Part shown: piece by piece, positions 36,801 to 47,085 of the stretch
Position numbering within the stretch: the stretch's first letter is position 1
Layout: each line of letters begins with the position of its first letter
Assembly: GCF_910592395.1 (NCBI RefSeq)
Contig: NC_088309.1
Span: 14,820,599 to 14,884,598 of the forward strand
Direction of reading: 5' to 3'
Source of the DNA: Lineus longissimus
Lineage: Eukaryota; Nemertea; Pilidiophora; Heteronemertea; Lineidae
Length of the DNA: 64,000 bases
Notes under the pieces: generated by a model
Database searches by the model: none
What the model was told of the DNA's origin: nothing
Seen by the model: the letters and a program-made list of their open reading frames with translations, nothing else
Translations under genes and position numbers: made by a program

Positions 36801-38656
36801 CTCTGACTTTTACAGGGGTACAGTCATGGCAATCAAAACCCAAATACTGAGACCAAATGCCTGTTGACTGTGCTTTAAGAGAGACTGGCGCCATGCCTAG
36901 TCTCTCTTAAAGCACAGTCAACAGACACCAACCCCCTCAGACTCAGAAACCACAAACGCCCAACCCTTCCTGCTACCTTAATACTTCTGGATAACTAAGA
37001 ATCAGACTTGCACTTGCAGAGCACTTGTGACGAGCGATATTTTGCTTTTGTTGTGCACCACGGTCCTTGCTTCAGCAAAACAACTTACGTTCAGGGAAGG
37101 AGTGGTTATTTTCCTTGATGAAAAGTTGAAAGCCATTCAAGCCAGTATTGGCCCTTGGCTTGACATTCACTCGCTTAGTTGATTGGGGATTTGAATCACG
37201 CGTATGATTTATGACATAATCCTGAAAAGAGATCGTATCTTCATGAAGTACAGAGTCAAATTGGTCATAATACTAATGAAGCAGCAAGGTCAAAGGACAA
37301 CCAAAACAAAAAATTAGGTCTGGAAATTTCAATAACCTAATTATAAAATAAACATACATTTATGCTGCATGCCACCATTTTGTGTTTACTCAGAATGTGC
37401 ATGCATGATGGGGACTGTATGGCCCTGCTGCAGGGTGTGATCAGTGCATCGCATGCACTATGCAGACAAATGATAGTAGGCCTGGTCCTACATAAAATGT
37501 AGTCTGGTGCAGTGATGAAGGCCTCACCCTATATGCTATGGCATTTGTATGGCGCTATTCCAGGGCCAGGGCAAGCACTGACCAATGTGTCTGTGACTGG
37601 CACTGCCACTGGCACTGCCACTGGCAGTGGCAGTGGCCAGTGCCAACTGCCATGCCATTGGCATTGGCATTATAATTAGATTATAATTATTATAGGCCTA
37701 CATGTCACGTCAGACTAGGCCAAAGGCCTACTCATAACAATGTTATTTCAAAAGATGCATTTATTTTGTGTACATACTACAATAGCATCATGATGGTCAG
37801 GCGCGGTTCCATGGGGGGGGGGGGGGGGGGGGGGCGCACCCGGCGTCCCATATAAGCATATTCTTGAGTATTTTGCTCCTCGAACACGTGTTCTTTTAGA
37901 CTAATCAGTCAGATATTTTCCCGCGCACCGCTAGGAAATTTCCGCGGCGTCGGGCGATACCACAGGTAGCCAACATCATGGCGGAAAAACGAAAGTCGCA
38001 GCAGGCATCTCTCCTCGATTTATTTGCGTGCAGTGGGAAAAAAGGTTTGTTCAATTCAATATTTGACCAAAAAGTATATTTCATAGTTTCTCCTTTGACA
38101 CAAAACTAACTTGGGGCCCAAATATTATGTGCATGTTTGTCAATTTCAGCCCCATGCCCCATGCCCGGCCTAACCCAAACATTTTCTCCATCTCTGTTTT
38201 CAGATTATTCAACGTAAAAAAGGTCAAATTTTGCCATTTCTCTTGGTCTAAGAAGTGACTCTGAGGTGCCAGGAAATCGCATCTAAGCGTATTAGATTTC
38301 AAATTTTTCTGAGGGAGGGCCCCGAGACCCCCCGTCCGGGCTCGCGCCTTCGGCGCTCGCCCATTGCGCGGGCAATTCGTAGCGCGGGCAGTTGCGCCCC
38401 CCCTACTCAAAATTGCTTGAACCGCCCCTGATGGTTAAGACCTTCATGCATGGAGGATGCTCGGCTGCCCGGCCGGCTGGCTATGCATGCATGATGGGGA
38501 CTGTATGGCCCTGCTGCAGGGTGTGATCAGTGCATCGCATGCACTATGCAGTGCTGGCAGGCTGGCTCATTTATTGTCGTCAAACAGTATTACAAAAAAG
38601 CACACGAAGGTGGTCTGCAAGGCTACAATACTTACAATGGTGGATGTAGAAGTCAT
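27855..38656 (-). CDS. HMG-box and chromodomain protein gene, 12 exons, one split by a TCCAG element
   Basis: Exons on the minus strand: 38656-38636, 37221-37089, 33134-33022 joined to 32185-32126 across element B, 31670-31502, 31148-31023, 30746-30534, 30274-30177, 29837-29780, 29485-29427, 28960-28856, 28465-28405, 28024-27855. All have GT...AG borders and phases agree at every junction. Residues about 35-95 form an HMG box (NGFQLFIKENNHSFP ... LKAWKQHWDALSQEE). A Lys-rich patch (PSKRNKKE, AKKRKV) looks like a nuclear signal. The last exon encodes a chromodomain: HFIVEKILKDRMKNGVREG, then SWDGYDS and TWEP. DNA bending plus histone-tail binding suggests a chromatin protein. The exon split at 33021/32182 means this allele is disrupted unless the insert is removed. 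Confidence 0.65.
32182..33021 (+). mobile_element. TCCAG element B (0.84 kb), internally deleted, in an HMG-box gene exon
   Basis: Same ends as element A (CCAGAAGTATTAAGG and CTTGCGTCCAG) but about 2.3 kb of the middle is missing. It lies antisense to the gene it interrupts, so it cannot act as an ordinary intron there. Removing it with one copy of the 5-bp repeat gives a frame that reaches a GTATAC donor in the phase required by the next exon. Confidence 0.75.
33304..36990 (-). mobile_element. TCCAG element C (3.69 kb) in an intron of the HMG-box gene
   Basis: Reverse orientation: starts CTGGACGCAAGGGCCC and ends ACCTTAATACTTCTGG, followed by AT. Closely similar to A and D except for a 652-bp insert at about 33911-34562 and the loss of a short GTAGTC...TTTTATCAGAGC block near 33600. 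It lies between exons 37221-37089 and 33134-33022. Confidence 0.75.
33911..34562. mobile_element. Palindrome-bearing element inserted in TCCAG element C
   Basis: Elements A and D read straight through at this point (ATATGCAAGG then TATCACG), which fixes the borders. The left third is a palindrome: GGCGGTCATTGGTTGTATAA with GCTCGGGTAGACC at 33930-33973, repeated inverted at 34030-34075. A related GGCGGTCATTGGTTACGATA half-site occurs near 34460. No gene is apparent. Probably a non-autonomous DNA transposon. Confidence 0.6.
37398..37465 (+). repeat. 68-bp perfect direct repeat, first copy
   Basis: TGCATGCATGATGGGGACTG through GCACTATGCAG is repeated without mismatch at 38484-38551, 1086 bp away in the same orientation. 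Between them lie a GGCACTGCC-type imperfect simple repeat (37590-37670) and the hAT remnant. The perfect match suggests a recent local duplication. Confidence 0.8.
37798..38430 (+). mobile_element. hAT-type remnant with a first coding exon and a 20-base G-run
   Basis: Ends CAGGCGCGGTTC and, inverted, CAGGGGCGGTTC, which is the usual hAT terminus. TGATGGT occurs at both edges but overlaps the right end, so the 8-bp duplication is imperfect. Exon 37978-38044 encodes MAEKRKSQQASLLDLFA... before a GTTTGT donor. This Lys/Arg then Ser-Leu-Leu start is common in hAT-related transposase-like proteins. A G homopolymer of about 20 lies at 37815-37834. The rest of the transposase is missing. Confidence 0.55.
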
Positions 38657-40373
38657 TGTTGCAGCAATTAAAGAAGAATTGAGGGTAATTTGAATCAAAA
38701 TATGGAAAACGGGTTGCGCAGCGAGGTGAAATCGGGGTGAAATTGCTTAATACTTATAGCTTCAGTAAACGTGGTTCTCTTACACATGTTAATTTACACA
38801 TCTTCTCCTCCAGTCGTTATAAGAAACGGCACATTGGCCGATTATTATTACGATCTAGTTTCTTAAGCGGAGGTGGAAATATTGTCCTCGACGTCAACAG
38901 TCTGATGACGTAAAACGGGAAATCCCCGAATCAGACTCATTCGGTAAAATATACTAGTAGGCCTACTCGCAAAATTCAGCAAGGCTTCGTTTTGATCCTG
39001 ACTAGGCAGCGCCCGAACTGTGATTAACAGCAAATGAAAAGGCAGTAGATAAACAAAAAATAATTGGTTAGCAATGGTGAGAATGGGGTAAAAGCAGACG
39101 ACGTAAGGAGTCGTTGTTATCGTCGCGTGGTGTAGACTGGTGCTTTAGCATTTTTTAATAATACGAACGATCCTGGCCACCTGGCCATTCTGGTGTAGAA
39201 GTATAGAATGTCCTCGGATAAAATGTCCAAGGAACAAAGGGTTCTCTTATGCGCTTAAATTCCTAAGCTATCGACGGCCATGGCCTACTTTGAACCATGC
39301 GCCATAAGAGTTCAGAACACAAAAGTACCGGACACTTTCAACACGGGGACATTTTCTGCTTTACACGGATCCCGCGGCCGTCCGTCGAGGTCCCTACTAC
39401 CAATCACAACTCACGACGTTATACCCTACCACTACTATGTAAATCACCGTCACGAAATCCGCTAAGTGCTGAAGCCAACAAAGGTAGGGGAGATTAGACT
39501 GGCGTAGAAGTTTAAAATGTCCTCGTATATAATGTCCGGGGAACAAAGGATTCTATTAAGTGCTTCAATCTCTGCGCTATTGTCAGCCACGGCCTCTATA
39601 GTAGAAGCATATACTAATAACAGAGTAGGCCAACAATAGGGACGGACACTTTTTCAAGGGGGCAATTTTCTACCTTTACACCACCTACAGACCTAGGGGC
39701 GTGGCTATAGGCTATGGGAGGTGGGGGCACACAAGAAAATCATTTCTGCTCACCATGGCCGGGAAAATTAAACACTTAAATGCCAGTAAGCGTTACCCAC
39801 CGACAGCCTTTTGCAACCCCCCACCCTAATGCCCGATTAAAATAAAAAACAAGCTTACGCGCCTGCATAGTGTGTAGAGAGGAACCAGTTCTTTTCAGGA
39901 CCATTCCGACACTGTTTACAGCATGCTCGTTTACAGTAGAGCATGTGAACCTTTGTTCTTGAGGATGATGAGAGCATGCAAATTAATGCATTGGCGATCC
40001 CCCAGGGCGTGGCCTTCCAGGGGTTGGCCACGGTGGTCCCTAACTGTGACCGACCAGTCATTTCTATATAGTCCCTTTATAGATGCAAACTGGCTATACA
40101 GTAAATAACAAAGCCAAGAATAAATAAATTACTCGGCCGCGCGTCAGTTTATGTAGGCCTATAAGAAGGCCCAGAGACACGGGAGGGTCGCACCCACCTA
40201 TGGCCTTTTATGTCAAATATAGCAGCAAATATATTACATGTATAAACAAATATAGATGGTTGAACGACGAGAATAAGTTATCGTACTAACTTCGCGATTC
40301 GACAAAAGGGTGCGATCACAGTAAGGTATCGCACCAACAAAACATTCGATGATCAAGGCTAAGATGTTATCGC
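38657..40373. other. Intergenic DNA upstream of the HMG-box gene
   Basis: No gene. A roughly 100-bp segment at 39185-39290 (GTAGAAGT...AATGTCC...GGAACAAAGG) is repeated, diverged, at 39506-39600. The gene's promoter presumably lies near 38660-38900, but no motif can be named with confidence. Confidence 0.45.
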
Positions 40374-40668
40374 GGCCGTATACTAGATGTCTAAGGCACC
40401 TTCCCCATAGAGGTATACGGTATACTACACTATACGCGAACAATGGCTTCACAAAGGGTGCATGACCATGAAACTATTGTTCGCGTATAGTATAGTATAG
40501 GGTATAGCTCTATGGAATAGGTGCCTTAGCACCTATTCCATAGAACCACACGGTATACGATACCGTGTAGTTTTATGGAATAGGTGCCTAAATACCGTGT
40601 GGTTCTATGGAATAGGTGCCTAAGGCACCTATTCCATAGAACAGGCACTTATTCCATAGAACCACACG
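40374..40668. repeat. Chain of Harbinger-type MITE ends left of Harbinger 2
   Basis: GGCACCTATTCCATAGA and its inverse alternate several times (40394, 40505, 40540, 40580, 40625), with TTA or TAA between abutting ends. The spacer reads as palindromes such as TATACGCGAACAATGGCTTC and its inverse. This is what repeated insertion of short Harbinger MITEs next to each other, or into each other's ends, would leave. Confidence 0.65.
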
Positions 40669-41235
40669 GTATATGATATACGCTACACGACACGGGGTAT
40701 TCGCGTATATTAAATAACCGCCAAGGCTTTTTGACAATAGCTGTCTCCATTTGTCTACACGCGTACCCATCCGTGTCTGTATACTCTATACTAGTATACC
40801 GCTTTACCGACTTGTTCGTTCTTTTGGACGTGTCCTGCCATCGTGTACACTGGAACTCTGCTTCGAAGGTGTGTATTTGTGTATTCCTTTGGCATTTTCT
40901 CATTGAAACTGTTGTCTGCACTTCCTGTTATGAATAATTAGTTACAATAAGAAGGAGAGTTCATTATTTAAGGGGTAGGCAAGCACACTTTGAGGGATAT
41001 TTTCTGTTGAAACTTCAGGTCTGAGATGTATCCCGCAAGATTATTCTTCCCTTTCTACTTGAGAATGGGCAACTTTCTACGCATCATAGGTTTTTGCTTC
41101 CATCACAAGGACCTTTGATTACGATGTAAATAATGAATGATAAAAACAAAAGGCAAATCTATTCTTATTCGTCATTATAATTATCACTACTAATCTGCGT
41201 ACAATCATTTCATATTTGATTTGTAGCTCACAACG

Positions 41236-43205
41236 ATGCCAATGACCGAAGATGAGTACAAATACAGTTTATGTGAACTGGTCCATCAGAAGCCCTTACT
41301 TTGGGATCCACAAAACACAGACTACAAAAATAAAGATCAGAGGGCACAAGTCTGGAAGGAGATAGACAAAATGTTGCTGCCTTTCAAAAAAGGTAGGCAA
41401 TTATGTTCTAATCTGATTCAGAGTCATCCATATTTAAAGGAATGACATTTCTGAACACATGTTCCTGTTGCCATGTTACGCTTCCTTGTGGATCGGAGAA
41501 GAAATTGCACATGGCGTCGCGTACGGCTGCAGCATCCTGACGGACCCTTGCAGCAGGCAGTTTGCGAATGCGAATCATTCCTGGACCTGTTCCTGGTTTG
41601 AATTTATCATATTTCACCTTATTTTCTCTGTCTGCCATATGTCCATCTCTCTTTCGTACGAAATTGTGCAGTACCGTTGCAGCATTAGTCACAACTATTG
41701 CTCTGTCAGGTTGGAGGCGTATTGGGCGCTGAAAAATCTCAAACTTCTTCGCCAAAATCCCAAAAGCACATTCGACTGAACGTCTGGCTCTTGAGTGCCT
41801 GTAATTATAGATTCGCCTTTCCTGATTGAGGGTTCTTGCAGCATAGGGTCTCATCAAATTGCATTTCAGAGGGAAAGCCTCGTCACCCACAACAACATAT
41901 GGAATGTCTTGATCGCTTGCATCGACACTGAAGTAGTCTGTGGGAATATTCAATTTCTTTTGGTCCAAGAGCTGCGACATTACTGAATTTTTAAAAACGC
42001 CTGCATCAGAAATCCGTCCGTACTGCCCACAATCAACGAGCGTGAAACAGGAGTCCGCATCACATAGTGCCAACAGTACAATACTGGGGAAACCTTTGTA
42101 GTTATAGTACATGGAGCCACTATTTGCTGGGTTTATAAGCGCAATATGTTTACCATCAAGAGCTCCAATGGTGAACGGATAGTCCCAAAGATTCCCATAA
42201 CGTTCTGCTAGTCGTATCCAGTCCTCTTCGGTTGGTTTGGGCATCTCAAGAGGCTGCAGTACCTGCCATATCGCTTCACATGTTTCAGACACATGTCTTG
42301 CAATCGTTGTCTTGGACATATGAAAAGGAGCTGACATGGAAATGAATGAGGATCCAGTTGCAAGATGCCTGAAAATATAGAAGTTGGACAAATCTTATAT
42401 GTTTCTGTAAAATTTTCACAATTCTGTCATTTCAGGTGTTTGCGCAAAAGACGTCTGGGAAAAGCTCAATAAAGCCTACAACAGCGCAAACAACCGCCGC
42501 AAGACCAGAGTATCTGGCATTGGAACATGTGACATTTCGAGGTGGAAGTTTGGAAAGGCAATGGACTTCGTGTCCAAGGTGAAAACAAAGCGAATTACCA
42601 CATGCAATGTTGATAGTGGTGAGATCTATGATGATCAGCTTTCGACAGATAGCGACGAAGGATCAATTCTCAAAGAAGCAGTGAAGGAAGCTGGGATATT
42701 CAACCAGCAAGAGAGCGACAATGGTGGTGATGATTTTGCCATTAGCGAATCGACCCAGAAGAAGCCAAAGGAAGTTATAACAAGTTTACCGAAATCAAAG
42801 TATGCAGTCAAGAATCAAAAGAGAAAGGCCTCTCAAGAAAAGGATGAATATGACTATGGTTTGGAAAAAGCTATTCAAAAGAGAATCGAGGAAAATAAGG
42901 AATCGGTGCGACTGAAATTTTTTAATTCAATTATGCCGAAAGTGGATTCAATGAATGATGATACCTTTCTTGACTTTCAAATAGATGTGCTTAACCTACT
43001 GAAGAGTAAATCAATAGCCAGAGATTCTGGACCAAATATTGATACCACCTCTCAATCAGCCGAGACATGGCCAATTAGTGGTGCACCAAGTGCTTCCCAG
43101 GGATTACAACCGCTCCGTACATCTGCGGCAGCAGGAAATGCATTCTCTTCTTCATACCCCTCTCCCATCTCGCATCCATATTTCCAGTTACCAAAGTTTT
43201 CATAA
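41236..43205 (+). CDS. MADF-BESS accessory protein of Harbinger 2
   Basis: Exon 1, 41236-41392, ends AAAAAAG|GTAGGC in phase 1; exon 2, 42436-43205, starts after TTTCAG. Residues about 8-95 form a MADF domain: LCELVHQKPLLWD, AQVWKEIDKMLL, DVWEKLNKAYNSAN and WKFGKAMDFV. A C-terminal segment (KFFNSIMPKVDSMNDD then FQIDVLNLL) resembles a BESS motif. MADF proteins bind DNA, and Harbingers of several animals encode one as the partner of the transposase. The intron (41393-42435) contains the whole second exon of the antisense transposase. No defect was seen. Confidence 0.75.
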
Positions 43206-43608
43206 TATATTGAAATATTTGTAATTGGAAATTTGATGGAATGAATAAATCAAATTTGTCAAAATCATTGTTCTTTTTAATGTTTGCTCACCTCAAAGTT
43301 AACAGCAGTTTCTCCTCGGCAGATATCGGAGTCCTATAGTTGCATCCAACGGGTGCTATATGTGGCTGTAGCAGACCCTTTAATTCATGGAATGTTCCAT
43401 ACGACATCCTGGTGTAGTTGAAGAACACCTCGGGATCAGGATTGTCCAATAAGTTTCTGAAAGTGGTGTGGTACTCCCCCAATGTTTCTAGGAGGAGAAA
43501 ATGCTGTCTGCACCACATGGTACATTTTCTCTTGACCACCTTTTGCTGTTTTCGCTTCTTTTTGGCCAGCAGAAACAGCCCGATTGTTTCTTCCTCGGAG
43601 GAATCCAT
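41408..43608 (-). CDS. PIF/Harbinger DDE transposase of element 2
   Basis: Exon 1, 43608-43292, starts MDSSEEETIG and ends at a GTGAGC donor; exon 2, 42369-41408, starts after TTTTCAG. The phase-2 join gives LLLTLRHLATGSSF, a typical Harbinger helix. Catalytic residues: Asp in FTIGALDGKHIAL, Asp in YVVVGDEAFPLK, Glu in RRSVECAFGILAKKF. TVLHNFVRKRDG follows as expected. About 425 residues, normal for the family. No stop or frameshift seen. The intron (42370-43291) contains the main exon of the antisense MADF gene. Confidence 0.85.
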
Positions 43609-43726
43609 GTTTCTTCCAACCGCGCAAATTGAAACGTGGCAAATGAAGGAGACACGAGAATACCCTATGTAACTCGACGTATAGGTATACCGAATACCTA
43701 TACGTGCCGTGTAGCGTATATCGTAT

Positions 43727-44461
43727 ACAAGTTCCATCCCATTCTGCTGTTGTTAAACGTTATGCACTGGTAAGATGTTAGCATTGTTAAATCTGATCTG
43801 CGCGTCTATAAGGCACCTATTCCATAGAGCTATACCCTATACTATACTATACGCGAACAATAGTTTCATGGTCATGCACCCTTTGTGAAGCCATTGTTCG
43901 CGTATAGTGTAGTGTAGGGTATAGCTCTATAGAGAAGGTGCCTGAGGCACCTATTCCATAGAGGTATACCCTATACTATACTATACGCGAACAATAGTTT
44001 CATGGTCATGCACCCTTTGTGAAGCCATTGTTCGCGTATAGTGTAGTATACCGTATACCTTGTTCGCGTATAGTATAGTATAGGGTATACCTCTATGGAA
44101 TAGGTGCCTAAGGCACCTATTCCATAGAGGTATACGGTATACTACACTATACGCGAACAATGGCTTCACAAAGGGTGCATGACCATGAAACTATTGTTCG
44201 CGTATAGTATAGTATAGGGTATAGCTCTATGGAATAGGTGCCTAAGGCACCTTCTCCATAGAGCTATACCCTATACTACACTATACGCGAACAATGGCTT
44301 CACAAAGGGTGCATAACCATGAAACTATTGTTCGCGTATAGTATAGTATAGGGTATAGCTCTATGGAATAGGTGCCTTATAGACGCGCAGATCAGCGTTA
44401 ACAATGCTAACATCTTACCAGTGCATAACGTTTAACAACAGCAGAATGGGGTGGAACTTGT
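43727..44461. repeat. 735-bp near-perfect palindrome made of Harbinger MITE ends
   Basis: The outer arms start ACAAGTTCCAYCCCATTCTG and read the same inverted at 44440-44461, then continue through GTTATGCACTGGTAAGATG and GGCACCTATTCCATAGAG. The centre is near 44110, at TTCCATAGAG around TAA. Inside are six or more TATACGCGAACAAT blocks in alternating orientation. The left arm begins at the very end of Harbinger 2, so it may have formed by end-to-end insertion and inversion. Confidence 0.8.
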
Positions 44462-44572
44462 CTCTTATAGCTTCACATTGCAATTCTTCTTAAACTTAAA
44501 GGGGAGGCCCTCCAGACTCCCGTAATAAAAAACATGCTTTTAACCATGATTTTATGTACCTTTTACTTGCAG

Positions 44573-47085
44573 GTTGAGAGAGTACAGAGAACATGGAAAG
44601 AAAAATTGAAATTTGACATAACTGAATTCGTGGAACAAGGCAATGTGCACAACTGGGTTGAAGGTTTGCCACTGTACTCAAGATTGTACAACAACTCCCC
44701 TCACGAAGCATTTGACAGTAAGTTATTAATCATGGACGACATCAACACTTGTGCAGGCCACTGAAATGTTGGATAATAACGGGTTCTGACTGATTTTGGG
44801 GACTTAAATATCCTGGTACACCATTCGTATCAGGGGCGAGGATGGGGAGAAGAAACTGCAGATTTTTTTGCCGTAGATTTTAATCATGATCATAGTTACC
44901 CCCTCCACTTGGTAGATGGCTGCTTTCGCTTCGAAAAAACTTTTTCCAATTTTTATTGTCAGGCAAAACCCTTTGACCTCACTTGGGATACATTTATCTC
45001 TCAAAAAGTCGTCTTTTCATGAGGGCAGTGGAAGGGGCGACATTGACGTAGGAGTCCCATGGCCCCTCACATGGACCCTAAAGCTCCGGCACACAACTTT
45101 TTTGACGGACAGGTACATGTCCTTAATTCTGACCATTTTTCCTTTAGATAAACTTTGTTCATTTGAAGTATACTATGCACGACATCCATGGTTGCCGGGG
45201 AAGAAGGCAGAGCAAGTCGACAGTACGTCAGAAGCGGAAGAAGACAATGCCGGGATATCTAGTGAAGAGGGGTCGGATGACGAAGGAACAGAGGTAATGC
45301 TTTCAGTGTCCACAGCATGTAAATTGATATAATAGTTCTTGCTATCGCATCACAGTCAAATGTCTAGTCCCCCCCCCCCCCATTGAACATGAATCACAAT
45401 GTTTTATGCTGATATGAATGGTATCCAAAGAGTGGTCATCGAGCACTTGCCACCGATTGGTATTTTAGGCCTACTGGTTCTACTAAGTAATTTCTAATAA
45501 ACTAATTTCAAATTAACTTTTTTTCAGATAACTTCACAGTTTGATGTAAACCTTGCCAAGGAAGACATGCGTTCATTTCAAGAGGCTGCAGATGTTGTGA
45601 GAGGTAGGGCGCGGGCGTCCTCGACGAAATTTGCCGACAAAATGGTCAAGAAACGTCTTGGAAAAGATCCACCTAGCTCCTACGAGGTAGGCGAGAAGGT
45701 GTATGTCCGGGTACAGGGAAAGGACAAACGCCTAAAAAGGGGAGGAAAGTCCGTGAAGGCACGACTGGCGGTTGAAGGAACTGTGACCAAAACAAACAAA
45801 CCAATATATCGGTACAAAGTTGCATACAAGTTGGATGGGGTAGAGAGTGAGGAATGGTTCTCCGTAAGTGATGTGACATCTTTAACACGAGCCGAGGAAG
45901 AAAGCCGCCGCAAGCGAATCACACTAAACAAAAAGTCGAAAGATGACATCCCTTTTTCAGAGGAGTATTTGAATGTCGCCGATCGGTTCAATTCCTTTGA
46001 AGCAATAATTAACTTCATGGAGTTGCAGCAGGCCAAGGAAAAATCACGACTGGAATTTGAATCTATGTCCCGACTGCAAGAACATTTTCAGGAAAACTTA
46101 ATCACTCTGGGATACCAAGTGAGGAATGAAATCGAGGGGGATGGTAATTGCATGTTTAATGCATTATGCGATCAACTTGAACGCATTGGTGTCACTGACT
46201 TTAACCCGAGGAGTTTGCGCTTAAATGTAGTGGAATATATCTCCGCCGCAACCCTCTCATGGATGATCAAACCAGGTTGTTCTCGTTTGTAGACGGAGAC
46301 GCCACCTGGGAGGACTACCTCCGAAGAATGAGCCGCCAAGGAACATGGGGTGATCATTTAACATTACGCGCGGCATCAGAAATGCTGCGTATGGAAGTTT
46401 TGTGGTTTCTAGCAATTCTGATGCCCCGATAATAATCAGACCCAGTACTGAAACTGGAACCCAAAGGCTGCTACTCGGACATCTGTTTGAGCATCATTAC
46501 ACGAGTCTGACCCCAGAAAGTGAAGCCGCACCATCTACAGAAGACCCCATGACACCTACGGTTTCATTGGGCAAGCCACATGCCGGCCCAACGAATTTGT
46601 CAGACACCCTGCCACTAGAGATTGATACTGAGATGACTGTGGACATTGATCAGGCCTTGCTTGGGGAAACAGACGATTCTCTGGAGCAAATGGCGTATGA
46701 AAGCACGAGTGAATATCAGGCTCAAATTGGTGAACAAATGAACACTGGTGAGGGCGAGGTCCTCTTGGGCATTTCCAATAAAACACGACTCTGGGTAAGA
46801 TCTGAGGAAAGAAACGGACGTTCAATTCGCACAGTGCCTGGACATTTTCTCATTTCAGTCGAGGACTTTGACAGTGTTGATGCATTCTGTGACAGTATGA
46901 CCCAAGAAGATCGTCGCAAGAGATTTAAAGACCGGCTTCTTTCGACCTGGTTATTAAAGAGCAGCAGCAACGACACCAACTACTTAGATGAGGGAGAGTT
47001 CATTGTTTTGGACGTATCCTCAGCCAAACACTTTGACATGTGGAAGGCTACTTTGGCCAAACGTTTTGCTGACAGAATTCTATAG
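44573..47085 (+). pseudogene. Ginger/KRBA2-like integrase C-terminus fused to an OTU protease domain
   Basis: Exons 44573-44717, 45148-45293 and 45528-47085 join in phase. The first two read WVEGLPLYSRLYNNSPHEAF and SFEVYYARHP, matching the end of the integrase core in KRBA2- and Ginger-type proteins. VGEKVYVRVQGKDKRLKRGG through EWFSVSDV resembles the chromatin-binding GPY/F-like tail. GDGNCMFNALCDQL is an OTU cysteine-protease active site (Cys), with a His in FEHHYTSL. Between them two frameshifts are needed (about 46250 and about 46405). A C-terminal domain of unknown type runs to the stop at 47083-47085. The upstream integrase core is absent; the palindrome and Harbinger 2 occupy that side. 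OTU fusions are known from some Ginger-type elements, by memory. Confidence 0.6.

Larger units (their letters stand above)
40669..43727. mobile_element. PIF/Harbinger transposon 2, two interlocked genes
   Basis: Left end (40669-40712) and right end (43683-43727) share an inverted GATATACGCTACACG followed by a GGTATTCG block. The element carries a MADF/BESS gene on the plus strand and a DDE transposase on the minus strand. Both reading frames are open. The MITE chains on either side use related terminal sequence, so this copy or a sister is their likely source of transposase. Confidence 0.7.
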
